Of a stretch of 64,000 bases of DNA, positions 42,731 to 50,895 are shown one piece after another. How positions within the stretch are numbered: position 1 is the first letter of the stretch; every line of letters begins with the position of its first letter. A program made the position numbers and the translations under genes. The notes under the pieces were generated by a model. The model made no database searches. It was not told the origin of the DNA and saw nothing but the letters and a program-made list of their open reading frames with translations. The DNA comes from a virus. The DNA is taken from positions 31,318-95,317 of IMG/VR virus record IMGVR_UViG_3300021376_000023. The stretch is one strand, 5' to 3'.

Positions 42731-42738
42731 TATAAATA
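42731..42738 (+). promoter_or_regulatory. T4-type late promoter
   Basis: TATAAATA is an exact late consensus, right after nrdB and 8 nt before the ATG of the membrane/coiled-coil gene at 42747. It separates early nucleotide-metabolism expression from a late gene. Confidence 0.6.
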
Positions 42739-42746
42739 TTAAACAG

Positions 42747-43946
42747 ATGATTCCTGTTTTTAATACAAAGAGGTTGGAGGCCAACCATTTATATCCTACT
42801 TTATTTGGGTTTTCTACTAGAAATAAAGTAGCTGCTAATCTTTTAAACTATGTTTACGGGGTTGTGATGGTGGTCGCAATGGCATTTGCATTCCATGCAC
42901 TAAGTCTCATATTATCCGACTGGAATAAGATATTTGTTTTTCTTGCTAGTTTAGCTGTTGTAGGGTTGCCTTATTGTGTTAAGATTGTTTTGTTTGGTAA
43001 CGAAAGATTTGAAGCAAAACACGCCTATCTGTGTTTGGCTATAAGCGTTTTGCCTGCTATTTTCGATTTTATAGGGTTTTATAGTGAAACAAGCATTAAG
43101 CAGACATTAACCCAGACAAAATTTGAAATTGTAGAGAAAATAAGTTACTTTAACACTGAAGCTCGTGAAAAATTAGAACAGGAGAAGATTTCTCTACTAC
43201 AAAAAAGAGATAAAGAACTCGCTGATATTAAATCCAAGTCAGCTCAAAAATTAACACAACTTGAGGCTAGGTTGACCAACGCAAAGCAGACTTTTATAGA
43301 TGAAACTGAAGGAGTTAAGGGGCAATATACAACTGGTAAAATCGGTAGCGGACCAAGAGCAAAGGAATATCAAGCAGAAATAAGAAAGACACAAGCTTCT
43401 AACGAACTAGAAGAAAGAAAAATTCTTCAGGAGCAAGAAATAGACGCAGAAACTATTAATAATAAGTATCAGGCCCTAATAGATCAGTGTGATGCCGGTT
43501 TAAAAGAGATAGATACATTAGTTTCTAGTGATAATAAAGCAAAAGGACTTCTATATCAAGTCAATAATGTAACTAACTTTTCAGATTTATCTAAAGTTAC
43601 AATTACAGTTAATAATAGTATATCTAATATAAGCTCTAAGATGGGTCTTGAGCCTAAGTTTGTCTCTTATTCTACAGATGATGTAATACAGCTTTCATTT
43701 AGTGCTTTATTGCGTGGTGATATTACTGCATTAGTTTGCTTTTTGCTAGCAGTTCTCTTAGAAATGGTTGACATAGTTATTGTTTTTATGATAAGAGGTA
43801 CTCGTAAATCTGAAATAGTTGAAATAAAAGAAGAAGAAAAGAACAAAATATTTTTTAAAAAATATGATTCTGAAATAAAATCAGAAAAAAATCCTCAAGC
43901 AATAGAGCAAATATTTCACCCCTACCAAAATTATACAAAACATTAA
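42747..43946 (+). CDS. Membrane protein with long periplasmic or cytoplasmic coiled coil
   Basis: The protein has 399 residues from the ATG at 42747; an upstream GTG inside nrdB is unlikely. Hydrophobic segments lie at about 32-56 (VYGVVMVVAMAFAFHALSLI), 61-80, 92-112 and near 325-350 (FLLAVLLEMVDIVIVFMI). Between the third and fourth is a charged coiled coil of about 150 residues (KLEQEKISLLQKRDKELADI). This layout resembles DUF4407-type proteins. It could form a membrane scaffold for assembly or lysis. Confidence 0.6.
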   Translation: MIPVFNTKRLEANHLYPTLFGFSTRNKVAANLLNYVYGVVMVVAMAFAFHALSLILSDWNKIFVFLASLAVVGLPYCVKIVLFGNERFEAKHAYLCLAISVLPAIFDFIGFYSETSIKQTLTQTKFEIVEKISYFNTEAREKLEQEKISLLQKRDKELADIKSKSAQKLTQLEARLTNAKQTFIDETEGVKGQYTTGKIGSGPRAKEYQAEIRKTQASNELEERKILQEQEIDAETINNKYQALIDQCDAGLKEIDTLVSSDNKAKGLLYQVNNVTNFSDLSKVTITVNNSISNISSKMGLEPKFVSYSTDDVIQLSFSALLRGDITALVCFLLAVLLEMVDIVIVFMIRGTRKSEIVEIKEEEKNKIFFKKYDSEIKSEKNPQAIEQIFHPYQNYTKH

Positions 43947-43984
43947 TTTTTGGGCCGTCTAGAACTAAGTACTATTGAAGGCGT

Positions 43985-44037
43985 ATTCAAATAGGGGTGG
44001 GAGGTGGGCTCGATAGCAATATCGGGACTATTTGAAT
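43985..44037 (+). ncRNA. Candidate structured RNA element with G-rich core
   Basis: A perfect 10-bp inverted repeat (ATTCAAATAG at 43985-43994 and CTATTTGAAT at 44028-44037) encloses 33 bases. The interior begins with clustered G runs (GGGTGGGAGGTGGG), followed by a second hairpin CGATA-GCAA-TATCG (44011-44024) closed by a GNRA tetraloop, then GGGA. The G runs could form a quadruplex. It sits in the gap between two genes, and its right arm merges into the TAAATA box of the next gene. The class is unknown. A terminator is less likely because no T-run follows. Confidence 0.5.
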
Positions 44038-44046
44038 AAATAATAT

Positions 44047-44244
44047 GTGAGTAGCGGTACTGCTGTTCCGGAGTTATCAACTACCAGGCTGTATAGGCAT
44101 TTTATGTTAATGCGTGATGAAATCTTAAAGCATAAATGGTATGAAAGTGAAAGATCTGGTTTTGATGTTGGGTTTGAATATGCTTTACTTGATTGGAATG
44201 TTAAATTTAAGCAAGCGTGGGATAAAACTAAGGACCCTTCTTAG
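44047..44244 (+). CDS. Small conserved hypothetical protein
   Basis: The protein has 65 residues from a GTG, exactly 4 nt after a TAAATA box. RLYRHFMLMRDEILKHKWYE followed by SERSGFDVGFEYALLDW is a helix-turn-helix-like amphipathic pair with conserved-looking H-K-W-x-E-S-E and D-x-G-x-x-x-A-x-x-D-W. I have the impression of similar short proteins in other phages and bacteria, without a function. The 3' end overlaps the hub gene tail to tail by 17 bases. Confidence 0.5.
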   Translation: MSSGTAVPELSTTRLYRHFMLMRDEILKHKWYESERSGFDVGFEYALLDWNVKFKQAWDKTKDPS

Positions 44245-46501
44245 CGTTATCTTGTGGTGCTGCAACATTTCTCTCTACACCGTTACTGCTTTTAGCGGCG
44301 TCTCTCAAATCACTATTACTTTTAACCAGTTTTAATGGTAAATTGCGGAAATGATGACTATGTGGCACCAGCCTTACACAATCGTCTTCTCCCCACGCAC
44401 CGAGTGTATTATTATTCATCACTGGAACCCAACTAGGCGTACCTGGGCCTTGAGCTATTAGAACCCATCCTATTCTTTTATTCACCCCCGTATTAGTAGT
44501 GCCAAATACAGTAGTATCTTCAGTTTCTTGTATCTCTACAGGGGCAGTTACATGATTTAGCGTTAATTCTCCCTCAATATGTGCACCTCCACCTACTACT
44601 AAGTTACGACTAACACCAAGACTACTATCAATCAACACTTGCTTCATTTGTCTTTGCTTGAGAGCAATAATATCAGCAGTAATTGTAAGTCTCTTACCAC
44701 CATCTATATTGACCTCGTTACCACTGGCAATATTAATTTGTTCTCCAGACATATTAACAATAGTACCACCTATTTGAACTGGACCAAACGATTTCATGCT
44801 TATACCTCCTGCCCCTACCTGAAGGGTATACCTGTTACATACATTAAGGGTGTAATTGCCCCCCGGTAAATCATCGACATGAACATATTCTATTAAAGGA
44901 CTAGCTTCTTGATTCTCGAAAACACCATCAGTTCCTACTGAAACACCAGCATTGTATATTTTACCCTGACTATCAACACGTATACTACCAAAATCATTCA
45001 TCACCAGTCCGATTGTTTCGATTTTATGCTTAGTAACGTCTACTATTTCATGCCCGCCCAAGCCTAAGCTAGCCTCTGCTTTACTTAAATTGACAATTTT
45101 AGAGCTAATTAAAGATTTTAACTGTTGTTTTGCTGGGTCAGGTGTCCAGTTACCTCCCATCGAGCTCTTACTTTGACCAGTTCCACCGCAGCTGGGGCAT
45201 TGATAGGTAGGCGGGAATGCAAGATTCTGAGGACTACCAGGGGGCTGCACCCCCTTATTGTTAACATTAATGTAATCTGCTACTTCATCCTTAGTACTAT
45301 CTACTGTAGAGGTAGCAACCGAAGTAAATGGACTATTTTTTAATGTATCATACTTTCTCCCACCATTACAAACAGGACATGGTCCATAGCTTCCAGCTTG
45401 AGACTGCTCAACACTATTAAAAAACTGCTTTTCCTTTACTCTTTGCGTTTCAAATCTTTGTTTTATATCAGCAATATCTTGCATCAAATCTTTCCATCTT
45501 TGTACAGCGCTTGCATCTAAACTACCTATTTTTCTATACAAATCCCCTCTAACAGTACTATCATTATCACCATCTACATAATAATTGTCTGTACCACGAA
45601 CAGTTTCAAACTTATCACCTAAAATTAAGTGTTGTTCATTGGATGTAGCAAGATATATACTCGATGGATTTGTTAAACTAATAAAACTTCCACTATAATG
45701 GGTAATATTTACAGCTTCCCTGTTATCTGTATTTACAAATTCTATTGTACCGCCTTTTTGATTGATCAAATATTTGTTTCTATATGTTTCCACATTATGA
45801 TCTGTGTTTGATGTATTTGGTTTCTTGTTTTCATAAGAATCGGGGTAATCTGATAACTCATAAACATTCTGCCATTCTTGTGCACCATGGCTTGCAGCAA
45901 AGTAAACAGGATACATAGGATTACCGTCAATAAAAAATACCCATAAATGAGAACCTACCGAAGGAATAGCAAAAGAACCTTTTGCTTTATTTGAATAAGA
46001 GGAAGGCCGATAATTGTTACCATATATATTAGCTTTATTGGTACCAGAAGAACCTGGGCTTACAAACGCATCTTTAAGTGAGAAATTATACTTTTCATAT
46101 ATATTGGCCGGCTTTTCTCCTGTCCCGTCTTTATTTTGACTAAATTCTGTTGTTTTGAAATCTTTTACCGGTGTAGAGCTCTTATAATCACTGCTATCAC
46201 TAATAGTTGCGCTTCTATTAAAACTGTTATAACGACCAGAAGAGTCCTCCCCCACTAAAGGCGAAGCACACTCCGCCCATGGTAAGATATCCTTTAACTC
46301 ATCCACAATATCAGTAAGATTGCTCTCTATATTAGAACCAAGAAATTTAAATTTTTTATCTGTTAATGTTTTACCCCAATTGTTATATACCCCCGGAGAA
46401 ATACTGGGTATGTAGACCTTAACCCTGCCGCTTTTTGCAGGATCATTGTTAGCAACTACTATGCCGAGGTAATTACCGTAAAATTTACCTTCAGCCTTCA
46501 T
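44228..46501 (-). CDS. Baseplate hub/needle protein (T4 gp5-like) with zinc-finger-like insert
   Basis: The protein has 757 residues. The N-terminal OB fold GNYLGIVVANNDPAKSGRVK and VYIPSI matches gp5. SFAIPSVGSHLWVFFIDGNP is the second conserved OB part. Two CxxC pairs, CPVCNGG (near residue 370) and CPSCGGTG (near 435), look like DnaJ-type zinc-binding repeats. The C-terminal part (QVGAGGISMKSFGPVQIGGT, EINI-type rungs) is the beta-helical needle. No lysozyme domain is present, unlike T4 gp5. It is coupled to the 3D-domain gene (ATGA). Confidence 0.8.
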   Translation of the reverse strand: MKAEGKFYGNYLGIVVANNDPAKSGRVKVYIPSISPGVYNNWGKTLTDKKFKFLGSNIESNLTDIVDELKDILPWAECASPLVGEDSSGRYNSFNRSATISDSSDYKSSTPVKDFKTTEFSQNKDGTGEKPANIYEKYNFSLKDAFVSPGSSGTNKANIYGNNYRPSSYSNKAKGSFAIPSVGSHLWVFFIDGNPMYPVYFAASHGAQEWQNVYELSDYPDSYENKKPNTSNTDHNVETYRNKYLINQKGGTIEFVNTDNREAVNITHYSGSFISLTNPSSIYLATSNEQHLILGDKFETVRGTDNYYVDGDNDSTVRGDLYRKIGSLDASAVQRWKDLMQDIADIKQRFETQRVKEKQFFNSVEQSQAGSYGPCPVCNGGRKYDTLKNSPFTSVATSTVDSTKDEVADYINVNNKGVQPPGSPQNLAFPPTYQCPSCGGTGQSKSSMGGNWTPDPAKQQLKSLISSKIVNLSKAEASLGLGGHEIVDVTKHKIETIGLVMNDFGSIRVDSQGKIYNAGVSVGTDGVFENQEASPLIEYVHVDDLPGGNYTLNVCNRYTLQVGAGGISMKSFGPVQIGGTIVNMSGEQINIASGNEVNIDGGKRLTITADIIALKQRQMKQVLIDSSLGVSRNLVVGGGAHIEGELTLNHVTAPVEIQETEDTTVFGTTNTGVNKRIGWVLIAQGPGTPSWVPVMNNNTLGAWGEDDCVRLVPHSHHFRNLPLKLVKSNSDLRDAAKSSNGVERNVAAPQDNAKKGP

Positions 46502-47541
46502 GCTATACCGTAGGTTGGGGGAGAATTTTTAGCATATCTATAATTACTTGTAGGAGGAAACACCTTTACACTTATATACTCAGGTGTAGAATTGGCAAAT
46601 GCTATTGCATCTTCTTTTTTAAAAAAGAATACATCGACTACAGGTGTTTTACCTCCACTTGCAGTTCTTGCTTTAACTGCACCTCCTGTGTCCGTGGCAA
46701 ATCTAACACCAATATCGGGGAATTGTATTCTACTTAAGTAAGGAATAATAGCCGGGTCAACCGCAGCGCTTATACCTTGTTGAAGCTGTCGACCAGTAGA
46801 ACTCCGTAGAGCTGCAGAATCTGAATCTGTACCGGACCCATACGCCCAATATACTGTTCTTCTAACATATAGATCAAATCCATTTTTATTATCACCGCTA
46901 TACTGGGGTGAACTTATTTGTTGTAGATTTTGTTGTGCAGAGTTATTGAAATCATTATTTTGAACTTCTGAAAGTGTCATTTCTTTAGAATTATTCTTAA
47001 GATTATCTAATGCAGTAGTTACAGTCTCTTGTTTTTTTGCGTTAAAAATATCTGGGTTACTTAAATCTCTAATACCTTTGGGTGTAAAACTAGGGTATGA
47101 GGATTGTACTGATTGGTTAAGATTTCCCAACTGAAAAGCTTGATCATTACCCTTGAGTGTACCGATAGTTTGCATTGAAATTCCTTTTGAGTAGCTTTCT
47201 AGAGTTTTAGTAAGTTGTGAATTTGCACTTTCTAGCTGACTTATAGCAATAGAGTTCTGTACATTAATTGAGTTTTGGCCTTGAACTGAATTCAAGTAAG
47301 AAGTGGCAGATGAATCTAAAGTAGGCCTGATTGCAGTAGCATTTTGTTGAAAAACATTTTCCATATTAGTCTGATTAATAGATTGAGGTTGATCATCAGA
47401 GTAGGTGATAAAATTATCAGGCAAGTAAGAGGCTAGTGTGTTATCAAACCCATCAAAAGAAGGAATTGAGGTGGATACAGTATTTTTATCCTGTATCTTG
47501 GCTAAAAGATCTGATATTGTGTCTGGTGATGAATAAAACAC
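46498..47541 (-). CDS. Hub-associated protein with C-terminal 3D murein domain
   Basis: The protein has 347 residues from a GTG, with a TAAATA box 5 nt before. The first ~210 residues are Gln/Asn/Ser-rich helices with no clear family. The C-terminal domain (TVYWAYGSGTDSDSAALRSS, ISAAVDPAIIPYLSRI, ATDTGGAVKA, PVVDVFFFKKEDAIAFAN) is the 3D double-psi barrel with its conserved Asp residues. As the partner gene is the gp5-like hub without lysozyme, this protein may supply the wall-cutting activity during DNA injection. It is homologous to the domain at 35013-35576. Confidence 0.75.
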   Translation of the reverse strand: MFYSSPDTISDLLAKIQDKNTVSTSIPSFDGFDNTLASYLPDNFITYSDDQPQSINQTNMENVFQQNATAIRPTLDSSATSYLNSVQGQNSINVQNSIAISQLESANSQLTKTLESYSKGISMQTIGTLKGNDQAFQLGNLNQSVQSSYPSFTPKGIRDLSNPDIFNAKKQETVTTALDNLKNNSKEMTLSEVQNNDFNNSAQQNLQQISSPQYSGDNKNGFDLYVRRTVYWAYGSGTDSDSAALRSSTGRQLQQGISAAVDPAIIPYLSRIQFPDIGVRFATDTGGAVKARTASGGKTPVVDVFFFKKEDAIAFANSTPEYISVKVFPPTSNYRYAKNSPPTYGIA

Positions 47542-47588
47542 AAAATTATTTAATTGATTATACTGTTTAACAAGTTATATTATATAGA

Positions 47589-48395
47589 ATGAAAGTTTCT
47601 CATGAGACCCCTATTTCACTGTTAGATTATTCTAGAGATTACAATGATTTTGACTATTGTTTAGTACATTTATTAGATAAACACCCTGATTACAAGGAGT
47701 TTTATAAGACAGCAAGACCTATTTACAATCGAGAAGTACTTCTAGACAATTCTATATTTGAATTAGGCAAAGCATTTGACGCAGAGGCTTTCTATAAAGC
47801 AGCTTTAGAACTAGAACCTAATATGTTCATAGTTCCAGATGAACTGGAAGATATGACCGGTACGATACAAAGCTTTAAAAGCTTTACAAACAAAATGCAA
47901 GATTTAAAAAACACCTTTCTAACCAAGGCCATTGGTGCTGTGCAGGGTAAAAACTGGCAAGAGTTAACCGAGTGTTATAAGTTTATATCTGATAACGCAG
48001 ATATGGTTGCAATAAGTTTTGATTTTAGTTATTACCAGGTAACAGGTCGCGGTTGGCACCATTTAGAGCGTTGGTGTTCGGGTCGTCAGCGCTTTATTCA
48101 AGATTTAATAAATAATGGTCTATGGAGGTGGGATAAGCCTCATCATTTGTTGGGATGCTCACTAGCAAAAGAATTTCGTTACTATGTCGATAGAGGTATT
48201 CACAATATTGTGTCTTGTGATACTAGCAATCCAATTGTTGCCGCTATTCATGAAATAAAGTATGATGCGGATTATGGGCTAGACACTAAACCTTCTACTA
48301 AGCTTGCAGATCTGATTAGTCATGAATTTACACCTGAACAATTAGAGATGGTTAAGTACAATACTACAATGTTTAAGAAAATTATTCGTAGATGA
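47589..48395 (+). CDS. TGT-like transglycosylase, probable DpdA (7-deazaguanine insertion into DNA)
   Basis: The protein has 268 residues. LLDNSIFELGKAFDAEAFYK, MFIVPDELEDMTGTIQS, AIGAVQGKNWQELTECYKFI, DMVAISFDFSYY, HHLLGCSLAKEFRYYV and IVSCDTSNPIVAA lie in the order expected of a TIM-barrel tRNA-guanine transglycosylase relative. The PDE and CDTSN segments are candidates for the acid/base and nucleophile Asp. DpdA members exchange guanine in DNA for preQ0, preQ1 or relatives. The stop overlaps the formyltransferase ATG, and QueF is 2.5 kb downstream. Assignment rests on pattern and context. Confidence 0.6.
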   Translation: MKVSHETPISLLDYSRDYNDFDYCLVHLLDKHPDYKEFYKTARPIYNREVLLDNSIFELGKAFDAEAFYKAALELEPNMFIVPDELEDMTGTIQSFKSFTNKMQDLKNTFLTKAIGAVQGKNWQELTECYKFISDNADMVAISFDFSYYQVTGRGWHHLERWCSGRQRFIQDLINNGLWRWDKPHHLLGCSLAKEFRYYVDRGIHNIVSCDTSNPIVAAIHEIKYDADYGLDTKPSTKLADLISHEFTPEQLEMVKYNTTMFKKIIRR

Positions 48396-48961
48396 GACCC
48401 TGGGTAGCATTTTTCTCTCAAACAGGAACAGAGATTCATAATTTAAGCAATGAAATAGGGGTGTATCCTGATGCTATCATTACAAATAATCCTACTATAT
48501 CTAAGATTAATTCTGCTTTAAGATATGTAACAGAGTTTAGAACCAATAAACTAAATCGAGAAATATTGCACACACTTACTTCTAAGCCAACAGTAGAAGA
48601 ATATGAAAATATTTTAAGTAAATTTAAGAACCCTATACTAACTTTACACGGTTATTTAAGAATTATACCAAAACAAATTTGTGAAAAGTATGAAACTTAC
48701 AATCTACACCCGGGATTAATAGACAAATATCCAGAGTTGAAAGGGTTTAACCCTCAAGAGCGTGCCTACAGGGATAACTACAAGCTAGCCGGTTGTGTTA
48801 TTCACAAAGTAACACCAGAAGTTGATGAAGGAGAGATTTTAATGAGCCAAGGCATTAGTATAGAGGGGTTAACTCTTAATGAGGTCTATGAAAAATTACA
48901 CGATACGGCTTTTGATCTGTGGAAAAGTTTTTTTTCCGCTTATAATGTTTTAAAGGGCTAA
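48392..48961 (+). CDS. Formyltransferase (PurN-like fold), candidate DpdN-type preQ1 formyltransferase
   Basis: The protein has 189 residues. The second half carries the formyltransferase active site: YNLHPGLI (Asn and His of N-x-HP), YPELKGFNPQERA, AGCVIHKVTPEVDEGEILM (catalytic Asp in the D-x-G-x-I/E motif). The N-terminus (WVAFFSQTGTEIHNL) replaces the glycine loop of true PurN, so GAR may not be the substrate. Overlap (ATGA) with the TGT-like gene, with QueF nearby, suggests formylation of a preQ1-type base in DNA, a reaction assigned to DpdN in other phages. A plain purine or methionyl role remains possible. Confidence 0.65.
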   Translation: MRPWVAFFSQTGTEIHNLSNEIGVYPDAIITNNPTISKINSALRYVTEFRTNKLNREILHTLTSKPTVEEYENILSKFKNPILTLHGYLRIIPKQICEKYETYNLHPGLIDKYPELKGFNPQERAYRDNYKLAGCVIHKVTPEVDEGEILMSQGISIEGLTLNEVYEKLHDTAFDLWKSFFSAYNVLKG

Positions 48962-48962
48962 T

Positions 48963-49928
48963 ATGGACGTTTCTTTACATTATAAAAATGTTTTTTTAAA
49001 GCCTAATTTCAATTCTGTTAAGTCGAGAAAAGAAATTGACACACATGTACAGTTTTGTGATCGGGTTTTCAGGTTACCTGTTATACCCGCTAACATGAAA
49101 TGTTGTGTAGACTATGAAACTTGTCAGATGTTAGATAAAAACAACTACTTTTATATAATGCATAGATTTGATATAGACATTTTAAACTTTGTTAAGTATG
49201 CAAATTTGCAGAACTTTCATAATGTTTCAATTAGTATCGGTATACAGGATAAAGATAGGCACATTATTAACGAATTATCACATATTTCTCAGCTTGGTAG
49301 GTTAGATTTCATAACTATTGACGTTGCCCACGGTCATCACTCTAAGGTTTGTGGTCAAATTAAGTTTATTAAAGATAGACTCCCAGCAGTTAGAGTAATT
49401 GCGGGTAATGTAGCATCGTATAAGGGGGTAGAATATTTAAGAGACTCTGGAGCAGACGCCGTAAAGGTAGGTATTGGTGGTGGTTATGCGTGTACTACTA
49501 AGGATAAAACAGGATTTACCCATCCTATGTTTAGTTGTATAATGGAATGTGCCCAAGACAACAATTTACCTGTTATCGCCGATGGTGGTATACGCAATAA
49601 CGGTGATATTTCTAAAGCTATTGTTGCAGGAGCTACAATGGTAATGTGTGGTTCTATATTTGCTGCATGTTCAGATAGCCCAGCCCCAATAGTTAAGGAT
49701 TCCTCCGGGCATAGATACAAACAATACTACGGCTCAGCAAGTATTCACAATAAAATTGAAAAAAGAAATATTGAAGGTACAATGAAGCTTATGGAAGCTG
49801 ATACAACAACCTATTTAGAGAAGCTAGAGGAAATTGAACAAGATTTACAGAGTGCAATAAGCTACGCAGGTGGTTGCAATCTTAAAGCTCTTAACCTACA
49901 TAATGTATCTTACGGGGTAAGAATGTAA
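48963..49928 (+). CDS. GMP reductase / IMP dehydrogenase family enzyme
   Basis: The protein has 321 residues. The first strand is followed by VIPANMKCCVDYETCQML. FITIDVAHGHHSKV, RVIAGNVASYKGVEYL, AVKVGIGGGYACTTKDKTGF (catalytic Cys in the loop) and KQYYGSASIHNK (active-site flap) form the core of the GMPR/IMPDH barrel. There is no CBS domain, and the length fits GMP reductase. GMP reductase turns GMP to IMP with NADPH. In this cluster it could alter the guanine pool available for modified bases. The stop overlaps the next start. Confidence 0.8.
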   Translation: MDVSLHYKNVFLKPNFNSVKSRKEIDTHVQFCDRVFRLPVIPANMKCCVDYETCQMLDKNNYFYIMHRFDIDILNFVKYANLQNFHNVSISIGIQDKDRHIINELSHISQLGRLDFITIDVAHGHHSKVCGQIKFIKDRLPAVRVIAGNVASYKGVEYLRDSGADAVKVGIGGGYACTTKDKTGFTHPMFSCIMECAQDNNLPVIADGGIRNNGDISKAIVAGATMVMCGSIFAACSDSPAPIVKDSSGHRYKQYYGSASIHNKIEKRNIEGTMKLMEADTTTYLEKLEEIEQDLQSAISYAGGCNLKALNLHNVSYGVRM

Positions 49929-50272
49929 TGGGAGAAGATTATATTAAAATTGTAGAGTCCACGTATCCAGAGACGTGTGAAGAGTTTAAAAAAATACAGA
50001 AAGAGCAATATGAAGTTTTTTGTAAGAAGCAGTTTGATTATGGGCCCCACAATATTAGTCTTGGCTCAGATCTTCACAAAAAAGAAGACATAATAGCGTC
50101 TATATCAGCAATTGTAGTAAGGTTAAACGACAAAATTCAACGGCTTATTAATATGGTTTTAAGAAAAAAAACATTTGAAGCGGCAAATGAGCCAATTTTT
50201 GATGCTTTTAGCGATACCTCTGTATATTGTATTATTGCAGAAATAGTTAAAAGAAAAAAGTGGTGTAAGTAG
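49928..50272 (+). CDS. DUF1599 / nucleotide-modification-associated domain protein
   Basis: The protein has 114 residues. YEVFCKKQFDYGPHNISLG, ASISAIVVRLNDKIQRLINM and FDAFSDTSVYCIIAEIVKRK follow the DUF1599 order (Y-x-K-x-x-DYG, R-x-x-DK-x-x-RL, D-x-x-D-x-x-x-Y). That domain was named nucleotide-modification-associated because of its genome contexts. Here it sits between the GMP reductase-like and kinase-like genes of the presumed base-modification cluster. It starts by overlapping the previous stop. The chemistry is unknown; the fold is likely all-helical (MazG-like). Confidence 0.65.
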   Translation: MGEDYIKIVESTYPETCEEFKKIQKEQYEVFCKKQFDYGPHNISLGSDLHKKEDIIASISAIVVRLNDKIQRLINMVLRKKTFEAANEPIFDAFSDTSVYCIIAEIVKRKKWCK

Positions 50273-50295
50273 TAGTTGTAGTTATAATAGAGTAA

Positions 50296-50880
50296 GTGAA
50301 TATTACTTTTACTGGGCCGCAGTGTTCGGGTAAGACTACTTTGCTCAAGCAAATGAAGCAGACTAGAGGTATTATGGATCAGTTTTTTTATATTGAAGAA
50401 GTTACTAGATTAGTAAAGAGGGAGTTTAATGTTAGGATAAATGAAGAAGGTGCAAACGATATAACTCAATTGTTAATTTTAAATAAGGAACTAGAGAATT
50501 TATTTAAATACGATTATGAACTTTGGCCGGGATGTAAAGGTAATGTACATGATAGATGCCTACTAGATGGTTTGGTATTTACAGAATATTTTTATGATAA
50601 AAAACTTGTAAGTCAGCAAATCTGGTCACAAGCGTTAAACTATTGGAATCGTTTTTATCATAAATACGATATTATATTTTATCCCGATCCCCATGAAATA
50701 AAATTAGTCGATGACGGTGAGAGAAGTGTTGACGTAGATTTTAGAAATAATATTATAGACAAGTATGAGAATTACTATCTAGATCAATTTCAATGGAAAG
50801 ATAAAGTTGTAAGACTGAAAGGAACAGTAGAAGAGAGAATAGGGATGATTAAAAGTATTATAGATTTTTATACAAAGTAG
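50296..50880 (+). CDS. P-loop nucleotide kinase-like ATPase (AAA_28/NadR type)
   Basis: The protein has 194 residues from a GTG. NITFTGPQCSGKTTLLKQMK is the Walker A loop. FYIEEVTRLVKREF, VHDRCLLDGLVFTEYF (Walker-B-like DR) and the ERSVDVDFRNNII lid-like segment place it in the AAA_28/NadR/deoxynucleoside-kinase group. It may phosphorylate a nucleoside or a modified nucleotide. Upstream (50273-50295) there is no Shine-Dalgarno sequence and only a weak AT stretch. It is followed by QueF after 15 bases. Confidence 0.7.
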   Translation: MNITFTGPQCSGKTTLLKQMKQTRGIMDQFFYIEEVTRLVKREFNVRINEEGANDITQLLILNKELENLFKYDYELWPGCKGNVHDRCLLDGLVFTEYFYDKKLVSQQIWSQALNYWNRFYHKYDIIFYPDPHEIKLVDDGERSVDVDFRNNIIDKYENYYLDQFQWKDKVVRLKGTVEERIGMIKSIIDFYTK

Positions 50881-50895
50881 TATAAAATATATTCA

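Noticed and set aside
43985-44037. tRNA gene
   Set aside because: At 53 bases it has no cloverleaf, anticodon arm or CCA end; it fits a two-hairpin element instead.
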